DNA from: JBMYQA01 sp049600855
Lineage (GTDB): Bacteria; Bacteroidota; Bacteroidia; Cytophagales; Flammeovirgaceae
DNA length: 26,552 nucleotides
Assembly (NCBI GenBank): GCA_049600855.1
Contig: JBMYQA010000056.1
Location: 1-26,552 of the forward strand
Direction: 5' to 3'
Part shown: piece after piece, positions 14,766-24,037 of the stretch
How the letters are laid out: each line of letters begins with the position of its first letter
How positions within the stretch are numbered: position 1 is the first letter of the stretch
Notes under the pieces: model-generated
What the model was told of the DNA's origin: nothing
The model's database searches: none
Seen by the model: the letters and a program-made list of their open reading frames with translations, nothing else
Translations under genes and position numbers: made by a program

Positions 14766-15146
14766 ATGGCCAAAAAGAATAGATACATAAAGCCTGAAGA
14801 AGAGGCCAAGAAGAAAAAGAGGCAACGCGCAATGCCCAAGTGGTTGAAAAAGTTTTCAACACCAAAGGTAAGCTTTGGGGATGATGTGGCATTTCGCTAC
14901 ATCCCTTATGTGGTGTTTCTGACTTGTTTGGGCTTAATCTATATCGCGAATAACCATAATGCCGAAAAGTTGGCGGGTAAAATCACCAAAATTGAGCGTG
15001 AGGTGAAAGTGCTTCAAATGGAATATGGCACCATGAAGTACGAATTTATGAATAAGCACAATAAGGCGCGCATTGCCAAAGATTTAAAGAAAATGGGTTT
15101 GTATCCAAATGATAAACCAGTAGTTAAAGTAGTTGTCAATCAATAA
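14766..15146 (+). CDS. ftsL: FtsL-like cell division protein
   Basis: The 126-residue single-pass membrane protein has a very basic cytoplasmic N-terminus (1-40), one transmembrane segment (about 48-62, YIPYVVFLTCLGLIYIA) and a periplasmic helix predicted to coil (about 68-105). This is the layout of FtsL, which joins FtsB and FtsQ to activate FtsWI. Sequence identity across phyla is low, and the assignment rests on this layout and on the position directly ahead of ftsI. I start at the ATG at 14766; a GTG at 14757 would add three residues. The stop abuts the ftsI ATG without a gap, implying translational coupling. Confidence 0.85.
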   Translation: MAKKNRYIKPEEEAKKKKRQRAMPKWLKKFSTPKVSFGDDVAFRYIPYVVFLTCLGLIYIANNHNAEKLAGKITKIEREVKVLQMEYGTMKYEFMNKHNKARIAKDLKKMGLYPNDKPVVKVVVNQ

Positions 15147-17264
15147 ATGGGTGTAAAAAATTCCATATTAGTCCGTATTCGGGTTGCTTTTGTTGCCATT
15201 GTGGTGGTGCTAGGCTTGGTGGTTGTGAAGATGATCGATATCCAAGTGGTTAATGGCGAAAAATGGCGAGAGGTGGCCCGCGAGAATGGTTTACAATACC
15301 GAAAGGTAAAAGCTACTCGCGGAAATATCTTGAGCGATAATGGTAATTTTATGGCTACTTCTTTACCATTTTATCAGTTAGCCATCGACCCAACAGTCGC
15401 AAATCAAGAAGTATTTAATGCGAATATAGATACACTCTGCCGTTTGTTTGAAGGCTTTTTTCAAGAGAAAACGGCTGAGGAATACGCCAATGAGATTCGG
15501 GAAGCTAGAGATACCCGCAGTAGGTATTTTGTGGTGAGCAGAAAACGTCATGTATCTTACCAAGAGCGCAAGGAATTAGAAAAATGGCCCATTTTTAACT
15601 TGGGGCGTTACCGAGGCGGTGTTTTATTTGAAAAGGTAGATAAACGTTTTCGTCCGTTCGATCCTGTGGCCCGTAGAACCGTTGGTTTCTTGATTGAGTC
15701 TGACTCAACAGGAGAACTGAAAGGTAGAGGAATTGAATACAGCTTTAATGATGAATTGGCAGGAGTAGATGGCGAAGCGCTGTATCAACGAATTGCAGGC
15801 AGTCGTTGGAAACCCGTAGAGGATGAGTCAATGGTGCGTACCGAAAATGGTTACGATATCGAAACAACGATTAATTTAGATATACAGGATAAAGCAACGG
15901 AAATGTTGAAAAAAGCCTTAATGCGAAGGGCGGCAAAGTATGGGGTGATGATTTTGATGGAAGTAGAGACGGGAGAAATTAAGGCAATGGTGAACTTAGG
16001 TAAAGATAGCAAAGGGCGATATCGTGAAAATTACAATTATGCAGTAGGTAGCCAAGGAGTAAATGAGCCTGGTTCTACGTTTAAAACGGCTTCCATGTTG
16101 GCGTTATTGGAAGCAACAGATATTAAGGTGAATGATACCATCAATACAGGAGATGGTAAATACATGTTCTATGAAGATTGTATCATGACCGATGCAGCAG
16201 TGTATGGTTATGGACGTTTGTCTGTACAAAAAGTATTTGAAAAGTCTTCGAATATTGGCGTGTCTAAGATGGTTTTCCGCCACTTTCAAGATAATCCGAA
16301 GTTATTTTACGAATACTTAAGCAAGTTTAATTTGACCAAACCCATTGGTTTTCAAATGATGGGCGAGGGAGAACCCAATGTAAATCAGCCGGGAAGTGAG
16401 ATGTGGAGTGGTTGCTCTTTACCGTGGATGGCAATCGGTTACGAGGTACAAGTGTCGCCTTTACACTTAGTAGCTTTTTACAATGCCATTGCAAATGGCG
16501 GAAAGATGATTGAACCGCTTTTGGTTAAGCGCGTATTGCGAGGTGGACATATTGTTGAAAAGGAATTTAGTCCAAGGGTATTGAATCCTAAAATCTGTTC
16601 TGAGCGTAATTTGGAAATTATCCAGCAGATGTTAGAAGGCGTAATCGAACATGGTACAGCGAATAACATTTATACGGAAGAATACAAGATTGCAGGCAAA
16701 ACAGGAACTACACATAAACTGTATAAAGGACGCTACGTAGATAAATATTACACCTCATTTGTAGGGTATTTTCCAGCAGATAAGCCAAAGTACACCTGCA
16801 TCGTAGGAATTGATGAGCCACAAGGCGATGACCATTATGGTGGATCGGTAGCGGCTCCTGTATTTAGGGAGTTGGCAGATTGGTTGTATGTGGTTGGTGT
16901 AGAGAAAGAATTGGACGAATTGGAAATTGCAAATGCGGATGCGCCATACATTCGGTCAGGGAAATACACTGATTTGGTGAACTTGACGGACGAGTTAGGT
17001 GTAAAAACCGTTCCGATGAATACAGAAGATTGGGTGTATACGTCTAATCAAGGAGATACAGTTTTGTTGAAGAATAATATTTTCCACGATGAATTAGTGC
17101 CTGACGTCACTGGAATGGTGTTGAAAGATGCGCTTTACATTTTGGAAAATCAAGGACTTACGGTAAAAGTGATTGGTACAGGGGCACGAGTGCGTAAGCA
17201 ATCATTAAAAGTAGGGAGAAAAGTAAGACCAGGGTATGTAATTTATTTAACCATGAGTTCGTAA
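15147..17264 (+). CDS. ftsI: Septal peptidoglycan transpeptidase (PBP3) with PASTA domain
   Basis: The 705-residue class B penicillin-binding protein crosslinks septal peptidoglycan as partner of FtsW. It has one N-terminal transmembrane segment (about 12-30), the dimerisation-type module (RGNILSDNG at 58-66) and the transpeptidase domain with all three motifs: the S-x-x-K motif at Ser310-Lys313 (PGSTFKTA), SSN at 367-369 and KTGTTH at 518-523. A single PASTA domain ends the protein (about 645-705, VPDVTGMVLKDALYILENQG). A C-terminal PASTA domain is absent from E. coli FtsI but common in Bacteroidetes and Firmicutes. It starts on the base after the ftsL stop. Confidence 0.96.
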   Translation: MGVKNSILVRIRVAFVAIVVVLGLVVVKMIDIQVVNGEKWREVARENGLQYRKVKATRGNILSDNGNFMATSLPFYQLAIDPTVANQEVFNANIDTLCRLFEGFFQEKTAEEYANEIREARDTRSRYFVVSRKRHVSYQERKELEKWPIFNLGRYRGGVLFEKVDKRFRPFDPVARRTVGFLIESDSTGELKGRGIEYSFNDELAGVDGEALYQRIAGSRWKPVEDESMVRTENGYDIETTINLDIQDKATEMLKKALMRRAAKYGVMILMEVETGEIKAMVNLGKDSKGRYRENYNYAVGSQGVNEPGSTFKTASMLALLEATDIKVNDTINTGDGKYMFYEDCIMTDAAVYGYGRLSVQKVFEKSSNIGVSKMVFRHFQDNPKLFYEYLSKFNLTKPIGFQMMGEGEPNVNQPGSEMWSGCSLPWMAIGYEVQVSPLHLVAFYNAIANGGKMIEPLLVKRVLRGGHIVEKEFSPRVLNPKICSERNLEIIQQMLEGVIEHGTANNIYTEEYKIAGKTGTTHKLYKGRYVDKYYTSFVGYFPADKPKYTCIVGIDEPQGDDHYGGSVAAPVFRELADWLYVVGVEKELDELEIANADAPYIRSGKYTDLVNLTDELGVKTVPMNTEDWVYTSNQGDTVLLKNNIFHDELVPDVTGMVLKDALYILENQGLTVKVIGTGARVRKQSLKVGRKVRPGYVIYLTMSS

Positions 17265-17325
17265 AAGAGTGAATGCAGCATTTTGCTGAATAATTAATAA
17301 CCGTTAATACTTAAACGTTAAACGA

Positions 17326-18786
17326 ATTAAAACACTTCAATACATACTCGAAGGGCTTCCAACACTAGGTGTAGAAGGAAGTTTAGAAAGAGCATTCAAA
17401 GCGATACAGTTTGACTCTCGAAAAGTAGAATCAGACGATGTGTTTGTAGCCATAAAAGGATTACAGGCTGACGGACACCAATACATTAACCAAGTGATCC
17501 AAAAGGGTGCGGCTGCTGTCATCTACTCAGATGGCAGCGCATTACCGCCCCAGTCAGAGCGAGGACAGACGGTCTTTGTGCAGGTAGAAAACCCTGCTGA
17601 CACGATGGGAAAGATGGCTGCTGCCTATTATGAGCATCCATCTAAAAAATTGAAACTAGTTGGCATTACGGGTACGAATGGAAAAACAACCACCGTTACC
17701 CTGTGGCACCAACTATTTAAAGAACTGGGGTATCAAGTGGGCTTGATCTCAACCATTGAAAATAAAATCAATGATGAGGTACTAGCAACCAAATTCACTA
17801 CACCAGATTCCATCACCATCAATCAATTATTAGATCAAATGGTGAAAGCTGGATGTCAGTTCTGTTTCATGGAAGTAAGTTCCCATGCTTTGGTGCAAGG
17901 GAGAGTTGCTGGTTTGCATTTTACAGGTGCAGCGTTTTCAAATATCAGCCACGATCACCTTGATTTTCACCGCACTTTTGCCGAATACATTAAGGCTAAA
18001 AAGTTGTTCTTTGACAATTTGCCAAAAGAATCCTTCGCACTCGTCAATAAAGACGATCGGCGATGGAATATTATGTTGCAAAATTGCGATGCTCGACATT
18101 ATACCTATGCACTCAAATCCATGGCAGACTTTAAAGGCCGATTATTAGGAAATACCTTTGAAGGATTGCAGATGGAAATCAATCAACGCGAGGTCTGGTT
18201 TCGATTAATTGGTGATTTTAATGCATACAACCTCTTGGGTGTCTATGGAGCAGCAGTTTTATTAGGAGAAGATGAGGAAGAAGTGCTCAAGGCCATGTCT
18301 GAAATTACCCCTGCAAAAGGGCGATTTGAACAGTTGGTATTAGCCAATCAAGTGCGTTGTGTGGTGGATTATGCGCATACGCCTGATGCCTTGAAAAATG
18401 TGTTGGAAACCATTCGCCAAATTCAAGAAACAGGAGAACGAATTATCACGGTGGTTGGATGTGGTGGAAATCGCGATGCAGCAAAACGACCAAAAATGGC
18501 GGCTATTGCAGCAAAATTGAGCGATAAAGTGATACTAACCTCTGATAATCCGCGTTTTGAAAATCCGATGGCGATTATTAAAGACATGGAAAGTGGACTT
18601 TCCATCAGCGAAAAGGTGAAGACAATTTCGATTGAAGATCGAAAAGAAGCGATCGAAAAAGCGGTAACATTAGCAGAACCTGGCGATGTGGTTTTAGTGG
18701 CTGGAAAAGGCCATGAAAACTATCAGGAAATTGAGGGAAAACGATACCATTTTGACGATTTAGAAGTTTTAAAAGGTTTTCGATAA
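17326..18786 (+). CDS. murE: UDP-MurNAc-tripeptide ligase MurE, probable ATT start
   Basis: MurE adds the third amino acid to UDP-MurNAc-L-Ala-D-Glu in the cytoplasm. ATP-binding GTNGKTTT is at 116-123, and DNPRFENP (from 407) has the DNPR signature of meso-diaminopimelate-adding enzymes. The frame is open from 17308 (stop at 17305-17307), and the N-terminal domain, with FDSRKV at 29-34 and good homology before it, is encoded upstream of the first GTG (17440). No ATG, GTG or TTG exists between 17308 and 17440. ATT at 17326 gives MKTLQYILEGL and a total of 486 residues, the usual family length. Starting at GTG 17440 would delete the UDP-substrate site. A sequencing error that destroyed an ATG is the alternative. 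Confidence 0.9.
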   Translation: MKTLQYILEGLPTLGVEGSLERAFKAIQFDSRKVESDDVFVAIKGLQADGHQYINQVIQKGAAAVIYSDGSALPPQSERGQTVFVQVENPADTMGKMAAAYYEHPSKKLKLVGITGTNGKTTTVTLWHQLFKELGYQVGLISTIENKINDEVLATKFTTPDSITINQLLDQMVKAGCQFCFMEVSSHALVQGRVAGLHFTGAAFSNISHDHLDFHRTFAEYIKAKKLFFDNLPKESFALVNKDDRRWNIMLQNCDARHYTYALKSMADFKGRLLGNTFEGLQMEINQREVWFRLIGDFNAYNLLGVYGAAVLLGEDEEEVLKAMSEITPAKGRFEQLVLANQVRCVVDYAHTPDALKNVLETIRQIQETGERIITVVGCGGNRDAAKRPKMAAIAAKLSDKVILTSDNPRFENPMAIIKDMESGLSISEKVKTISIEDRKEAIEKAVTLAEPGDVVLVAGKGHENYQEIEGKRYHFDDLEVLKGFR

Positions 18787-18812
18787 TTCCTTGTAAGGAA
18801 ATCGTAGCTTTG
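18787..18812 (+). promoter_or_regulatory. Hairpin and possible internal promoter ahead of mraY
   Basis: TTCCTT-gt-AAGGAA (18787-18800) starts right after the murE stop. TAGCTTTG at 18805-18812 fits the -7 element TAnnTTTG, about 30 bp before the mraY start, but I find no matching TTG at the proper upstream distance, so the promoter is doubtful. Confidence 0.3.
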
Positions 18813-18842
18813 CGGTTTGGATAACTGAACGAATAAGAAATC

Positions 18843-20060
18843 ATGCTTTATTATCTATTTGATTACTTACAGGAAAACTTCAATCTGGCAGGTGCAGGTT
18901 TGTTTCAATACATTACCTTTCGAGCACTGGCTGCGGCTTCGCTTTCTGTACTGATTGGGATGTTTTTCGGGAAGCGCATAATTCAGTGGCTGCAAAAATT
19001 ACAGATTGGCGAAACCATTCGCGATTTGGGTCTTGAAGGGCAAATGCAAAAAAAAGGAACACCAACGATGGGTGGAGTGATCATCATTTTATCCATTTTG
19101 ATTCCCGTTTTACTTTTTGCCCGTGTATTTAATATCTACATCGTATTGCTCATCATCTCAACGCTTTGGACAGGATTGATTGGCTTCCTTGATGACTACA
19201 TCAAAGTATTCAAAAAAGATAAAGATGGCCTTTCTGGAAAGTTCAAAATTGTGGGACAAGTCGGATTAGGTTTGATTGTAGGTTTGTGTTTGTATTTTAA
19301 TTCAAATGTAACCGTAAGAGAATTCGATACAAAAGTAACATCAGAAAATGCGGTGCAAGTGCTTCAAAATAAAGCATATACCGATACGAAATCTTCGCGG
19401 ACGAATGTGCCTTTTTTTAAGAATAATGAGTTAGATTATGCAGATTTAGTTCCTTTTCTACCGAAGAGCATGACTTGGTTGATTTATGTAGTGGTAGCTA
19501 CATTTATCATAACTGCGGTATCCAATGGCGCAAATATTACGGATGGATTAGACGGGCTTGCTGCTGGGTCATCGGCCATTATAGGAAGTGTATTAGCCGT
19601 ATTTGCTTACGTTTCGGGAAATGTGATTCTAGCCAGCTATTTAGATGTGATGTTTTTGCCAAATACGGGCGAATTAGTGGTGTTTTGTTTAGCGTTTGTG
19701 GGAGCATGTATTGGGTTTTTGTGGTACAATTCATACCCAGCTCAGGTGTTTATGGGAGATACGGGAAGTTTATGCCTTGGAGGGGTAATTGCCGTATTAG
19801 CATTGTCGCTGAGAAAAGAGCTCTTAATTCCCATCATGTGTGGAATTTTCTTGATTGAAAATATATCGGTAATGCTTCAGGTGGGTTACTTCAAATACAC
19901 CAAAAAGAAATACGGAGAAGGCAGACGAATTTTTAAAATGGCTCCGCTCCATCATCATTACCAAAAATCAAATATCCCTGAAGCCAAAATCGTGAGTCGC
20001 TTCTGGATTGTAGGTATATTATTAGCAATTGTGACCATTGCAACCTTAAAAATTCGATAA
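18843..20060 (+). CDS. mraY: Phospho-MurNAc-pentapeptide transferase MraY
   Basis: The 405-residue polytopic enzyme moves phospho-MurNAc-pentapeptide to undecaprenyl phosphate, making lipid I at the inner membrane. The magnesium and catalytic motifs are present: Asp117-Asp118 in FLDDYIKV, NGANITDGLDG (228-238), GDTGS (305-309) and the APLHHHYQ histidines (370-372). It is about 45 residues longer than the E. coli enzyme because of an extended loop near 155-210, a feature I associate with Bacteroidetes MraY. It sits between murE and murD. Confidence 0.97.
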   Translation: MLYYLFDYLQENFNLAGAGLFQYITFRALAAASLSVLIGMFFGKRIIQWLQKLQIGETIRDLGLEGQMQKKGTPTMGGVIIILSILIPVLLFARVFNIYIVLLIISTLWTGLIGFLDDYIKVFKKDKDGLSGKFKIVGQVGLGLIVGLCLYFNSNVTVREFDTKVTSENAVQVLQNKAYTDTKSSRTNVPFFKNNELDYADLVPFLPKSMTWLIYVVVATFIITAVSNGANITDGLDGLAAGSSAIIGSVLAVFAYVSGNVILASYLDVMFLPNTGELVVFCLAFVGACIGFLWYNSYPAQVFMGDTGSLCLGGVIAVLALSLRKELLIPIMCGIFLIENISVMLQVGYFKYTKKKYGEGRRIFKMAPLHHHYQKSNIPEAKIVSRFWIVGILLAIVTIATLKIR

Positions 20061-20082
20061 GTAAAAGTTTTCTGATTCTTGT

Positions 20083-21450
20083 ATGGATTCTATGAAATCT
20101 AAATTAGTCATATTAGGTGCAGGTGAATCTGGCGTAGGAGCCGCATTATTAGCGCAAGCGAAGGGCTACGAAGTGTTTGTATCTGATGCAGGACAAATTA
20201 AGGAGAACTATAAAAAGGAATTAGAAGCAGCAGCAATTGACTTTGAAGAAGGGCAGCATTCCGAACAAAGGATCTTAGAAGCAGATGAGATTGTAAAGAG
20301 TCCTGGGATTCCGCATAAAGTGCCTTTGATTCAACAAGCCATTGAAGAGCGTATTCCCATTTTATCGGAGATTGAATTTGCAAGTAGGTATACCAACGCA
20401 AAACTGATTGCAATTACAGGTACAAATGGTAAGACCACGACTAGTTTATTGGCGTTTCATTTACTTCAAGTTGCAGGATTTAATGTGGGGCTGGCAGGAA
20501 ATATAGGCGAGAGTTTTGCCCGAAAAGTATTAACTCATGATCATGAGTATTACGTATTGGAGGTGAGCAGCTTTCAATTAGATGATATTCATCGTTTTCG
20601 GCCAAATATTGCCATTATCCTAAATATTACAGCAGATCATTTAGATCGTTATGAGTATCAGCTAGAAAAATACATTGCAGCCAAATTCAGGCTCATTGAA
20701 AATATGAAAATAGGCGATGTGTTCATCTACAATGCAGATGATGAAAACATTGCTCGACAATTAAACCGAAGTAACTACCTAGTTTCTACAGAGCCGTTTA
20801 CAGAAGGATTCTATCGAAAAGGCAAATTGAGTTTGCCAACACTTGGTTTTGTAGAAGGTGATTCATCCGTGCATGCTGCTCAACGTCTGGAATTTGATTC
20901 GTTGCCACTGAGAGGAAAACACAATGGCATGAATATGAGTGCGGCCATTTTAGCGGCCTTACGTGTAGGAGTTACAAAATCAGCCATTGAAGAAGGATTG
21001 AAAAGCTTCAAAAATGTGCCACATCGCTTAGAAACCGTGGCTACCATTAACGGAGTAACCTTTATCAATGACTCCAAAGCAACCAATGTAGACGCTACCT
21101 ATTACGCACTAGATAGCTTTGATACCCCAATTGTTTGGGTGGTTGGTGGAGTAGACAAAGGCAATGATTATTCACAACTGCATCAATTAGTGAAAAATCA
21201 TGTAAAAGCCATTGTTTGTTTAGGTGTTGACAATCAGAAATTATTTAAAGTTTTTGCTGAAATGGTAGATTTCATTGACGAAACGCAAGATGTATTTGAA
21301 GCTGTTTCAAAAGCATACCATTTAGCTGAGAATAAAGATATTGTGCTCTTATCTCCTGCTTGTGCCAGCTTTGACTTGTTCAACAATTACGAGCATCGCG
21401 GAGAAGCCTTTAAACAGGCAGTAGAAAAATTGAAAGATATTCGGTTTTAG
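20083..21450 (+). CDS. murD: UDP-MurNAc-L-alanine:D-glutamate ligase MurD
   Basis: The 455-residue protein has the three-domain Mur ligase layout. An N-terminal Rossmann-like UDP-binding domain begins with LVILGAGESGVGAALLA (8-24), the ATP-binding loop GTNGKTTT is at 113-120, and the C-terminal domain has FINDSKATN and LLSPACASFD. These last two are specific marks of MurD, which adds D-glutamate in the cytoplasm. ATG 20083 is used; an in-frame ATG at 20092 is equally possible. It follows mraY after 22 bp. Confidence 0.97.
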   Translation: MDSMKSKLVILGAGESGVGAALLAQAKGYEVFVSDAGQIKENYKKELEAAAIDFEEGQHSEQRILEADEIVKSPGIPHKVPLIQQAIEERIPILSEIEFASRYTNAKLIAITGTNGKTTTSLLAFHLLQVAGFNVGLAGNIGESFARKVLTHDHEYYVLEVSSFQLDDIHRFRPNIAIILNITADHLDRYEYQLEKYIAAKFRLIENMKIGDVFIYNADDENIARQLNRSNYLVSTEPFTEGFYRKGKLSLPTLGFVEGDSSVHAAQRLEFDSLPLRGKHNGMNMSAAILAALRVGVTKSAIEEGLKSFKNVPHRLETVATINGVTFINDSKATNVDATYYALDSFDTPIVWVVGGVDKGNDYSQLHQLVKNHVKAIVCLGVDNQKLFKVFAEMVDFIDETQDVFEAVSKAYHLAENKDIVLLSPACASFDLFNNYEHRGEAFKQAVEKLKDIRF

Positions 21451-21474
21451 GAAACCTCAAATGACAGCAAAGTC

Positions 21475-22656
21475 ATGGAAATTAATTTGAAAGACATATC
21501 GAAGTACTTGCAAGGTGACAAAATCATCTGGGGCATTGCCATTGTACTATCGCTATTTAGCATCTTAGTGGTATACAGTGCAACCAGTGCGTTGGCCTAT
21601 AAAAGTGCAGGTGGCGATACCGAGCATTTCCTCATGAAACATGCCTTTCTGGTAATGTTAGGTCTAGGTGCCATGTGGTTATGTCATCGCATAGATTACC
21701 GGTATTATTCCAGAATATCGCGATTTGCGTTAATTGCCTCAGTAGCTTTACTACTGTTTGCCTTAAACTTTGGAGCAACCATTAACGAAGCGTCACGCTG
21801 GATTGTGATTCCATTTGTAAATCAAAGTTTTCAGCCTTCTGATTTAGCAAAATTGGCTTTACTCATCAATATGGCGAGTATGCTTTCGAAGCGCCAGAAC
21901 AGCTTACACGAATTCCAACGAGCCATTGTTCCCATGATGATGTGGGCAGGCGTGATTTGTGGATTAATTGCGATGAGTGACTGGTCGGGTGGCTTGATTC
22001 TATTTATAACCTGCGCCTTGTTGATGTTCATCGGCCGTGTGCCCTTGCGTCACTTAGGAACGATGATGATTATTGGTTTGATTGCAGGTGCTTTTGCATT
22101 TTCATTCGGACAACGCGGCAATACCGTAAGTAGTCGATTGAAAGCATTTACAGCGACTGAAACGGAAGGCATTCATTTCCATACAGAGCAAGCGAATATC
22201 GCAATTGCCTTGGGTGGATTTACAGGAGTAGGAGCAGGAAGAAGTATTCAACGAAACTTTTTACCAAATCCTTTTTCCGATTTCATATTCGCCATTATTG
22301 TGGAGGAATATGGTTTTTTAGGCGCATTAGCCATCATATCTTTGTATTTGATTCTGTTGTACCGGGGAATGCTCATTGTAGCACGGGCAAAAGGGGTGTT
22401 TGGTGGCTTACTGGCAGCAGGGATTACCTTTAGTTTAATACTTCAAGTGGTGATTCATATGGCTGTAAATGTGAACTTATTGCCCATTACAGGCTTGCCA
22501 TTACCCTTACTCAGTATGGGAGGAACTTCGCTGTTGTTTACGGGAATGGCGATTGGAATTGTACTGAGTGTGAGTAGGGGTGTAGAAAAAGATTCAGAAG
22601 TTGATTTATTTCAAGGAACTGTAAAACATAAAAACCTACGTAGAAAGGTAGCATAA
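21475..22656 (+). CDS. ftsW: Septal peptidoglycan polymerase FtsW (SEDS family)
   Basis: The 393-residue protein has about ten hydrophobic segments and polymerises lipid II glycans at the septum with FtsI. SEDS marks are YSATSALAYK (34-43), SFQPSDLAKLAL (118-129), the catalytic-loop aspartate Asp269 in NPFSDFIFAIIVEEYGFLG, and the closing GLPLPLLSMGGTS segment. Placement after murD and ahead of murG favours FtsW over RodA. The basic cytoplasmic tail ends KHKNLRRKVA. The stop and the murG start overlap by one base (TAATG at 22654-22658). Confidence 0.95.
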   Translation: MEINLKDISKYLQGDKIIWGIAIVLSLFSILVVYSATSALAYKSAGGDTEHFLMKHAFLVMLGLGAMWLCHRIDYRYYSRISRFALIASVALLLFALNFGATINEASRWIVIPFVNQSFQPSDLAKLALLINMASMLSKRQNSLHEFQRAIVPMMMWAGVICGLIAMSDWSGGLILFITCALLMFIGRVPLRHLGTMMIIGLIAGAFAFSFGQRGNTVSSRLKAFTATETEGIHFHTEQANIAIALGGFTGVGAGRSIQRNFLPNPFSDFIFAIIVEEYGFLGALAIISLYLILLYRGMLIVARAKGVFGGLLAAGITFSLILQVVIHMAVNVNLLPITGLPLPLLSMGGTSLLFTGMAIGIVLSVSRGVEKDSEVDLFQGTVKHKNLRRKVA

Positions 22657-23762
22657 TGAGTACACTCAAAGTCATTATTAGCGGAGGCGGAACTGGCGGA
22701 CACATTTATCCAGCCATTGCCATAGCAGATGCTTTGAAAGAAATAGATTCTTCCATAGACATTTTGTTTGTTGGTGCTGAAGGCAAAATGGAAATGGAAA
22801 AAGTGCCAAAAGCTGGCTATAAAATTATCGGTCTTTGGATTAGTGGATTGCAGCGAAAATTGACGTTGAGGAATCTGAGTTTCCCATTCAAGTTGATTCA
22901 TAGCTGGTTTAAGGCTCGGCAAATCATTCGGGAGTTCAAACCCCATGTGGTGGTTGGTGTTGGGGGTTATGCGAGTGGCCCGATGATGCAGGCAGCAGCT
23001 GCAAAAGGGATTCCAACACTCATCCAAGAGCAAAACGGGTATGCTGGACTCACCAATAAAATGTTGGCTGATAAAGTCAAAAAGGTGTGTGTGGCCTATC
23101 ATGACATGGACAAGTATTTCCCAAAAGAGAAAATTCTTTTTACAGGAAATCCTGTTCGGAAAGATATCCAAGATTTAGCAGCCATAAGATTAGCAGCATA
23201 TGCGCACTTTACCTTAGCTTCTGACAAAAAAACCTTGTTGATTTTAGGTGGCAGCTTAGGGGCAAGAACCATCAACGATAGCTTAAAGAATGGGGTAGAA
23301 AAGGTGTTAGCAGCGGGCTATCAGGTGATTTGGCAAACTGGAAAGTTTTATTTTGATGAAATGACGGCAGCGTTTAAAGGAAAAGAAAACGATCGGCTAA
23401 TCATGAAAGCATTTATTACCAGAATGGATTATGCTTATGCATGTGCTGATGTCGTGATTTCAAGGGCTGGAGCACTGAGTATTTCAGAATTGTGTTTGGC
23501 AGAAAAGCCATCCATATTGGTGCCTTCACCCAACGTGGCAGAAGATCACCAAACCAAAAATGCGATGGCACTGGTCAAAGAAAACGCAGCCATATTGGTA
23601 AAAGATAAAGAGGCACAAGCTTGTTTGATGGACGAAGCCATTCAACTGCTCGAAAATGAAGAAAAACAGGCCGCGTTAGCTTCACAAATTAAGCAGTTAG
23701 CGAAGCCAAATGCAGCAATGGATATTGCGAATGAGGTGATGCGTTTAGGAAGTGTTGGATAA
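22656..23762 (+). CDS. murG: UDP-GlcNAc:lipid I GlcNAc transferase MurG
   Basis: The 368-residue GT-B glycosyltransferase adds GlcNAc to lipid I to give lipid II on the inner face of the membrane. Visible motifs are SGGGTGGHIYPA (9-20), VGVGGYASGPMM (100-111), QEQNGYAGLTNK (124-135), GGSLGAR (198-204) and the sugar-nucleotide site SRAGALSISELCL followed by PSPNVAEDHQTKNA. It overlaps ftsW by one base, implying coupled translation. A 163-bp repeat element lies between it and murC. Confidence 0.97.
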   Translation: MSTLKVIISGGGTGGHIYPAIAIADALKEIDSSIDILFVGAEGKMEMEKVPKAGYKIIGLWISGLQRKLTLRNLSFPFKLIHSWFKARQIIREFKPHVVVGVGGYASGPMMQAAAAKGIPTLIQEQNGYAGLTNKMLADKVKKVCVAYHDMDKYFPKEKILFTGNPVRKDIQDLAAIRLAAYAHFTLASDKKTLLILGGSLGARTINDSLKNGVEKVLAAGYQVIWQTGKFYFDEMTAAFKGKENDRLIMKAFITRMDYAYACADVVISRAGALSISELCLAEKPSILVPSPNVAEDHQTKNAMALVKENAAILVKDKEAQACLMDEAIQLLENEEKQAALASQIKQLAKPNAAMDIANEVMRLGSVG

Positions 23763-23778
23763 ATCGAGGATGGAATTA

Positions 23779-23941
23779 TAAGCAGGTAAATAAAAAGAAT
23801 GAGGCATTTGTTAATAGAGAATTTTGAGGCTAGACAAGGCGCTAATGCCGCGAATAGCAGCGCTCTTTAAGAAATTAGCAACGAAGTATAGCCGCAAAAG
23901 GCACATTAAAAAATGCCTCATTCTTTTTGGTTAACTGCTTA
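23779..23941. repeat. 163-bp element with 37-bp terminal inverted repeats
   Basis: The left arm 23779-23815 and right arm 23905-23941 match as an inverted repeat at 33 of 37 positions (left end TAAGCAGGTAAATAAAAAGA). The 89-bp interior has its own pairing (GCGCTA near 23840 with TAGCAGCGC near 23861) and no open frame of note. Its ends match the compact copies at 4716-4761 and 26500-26546, so it looks like a non-autonomous, MITE-like family. No clear target duplication is seen. It occupies most of the 275-bp gap between murG and murC without breaking either gene. Confidence 0.8.
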
Positions 23942-24037
23942 AAAAAGCATTTTTGCTTAAAATTCTTCGAAAGAGATATATGTGGGCTAAGAAGGAAATT
24001 GTAATATTGTTCTTTGCTTTCACAGATACTTATAGAT

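Noticed and set aside
17440..18786. murE starting at GTG 17440
   Set aside because: It removes the conserved DSRKV region and the first 38 residues, which are clearly encoded upstream and belong to the UDP-substrate domain.
22611..23171. 186-codon minus-strand open frame over murG
   Set aside because: It lies antisense to the fully conserved murG coding sequence, has no family features and no promoter-like start; other opposite-strand frames across the dcw cluster were rejected for the same reason.
23834..23839. TAGACA inside the 163-bp element as a further regulon site
   Set aside because: It is a single copy without a second repeat at 11 bp and without a -7 element at the matching distance.
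23779..23941. Insertion sequence
   Set aside because: The element is only 163 bp with no transposase frame and no visible target duplication; a non-autonomous repeat is the most that can be claimed.
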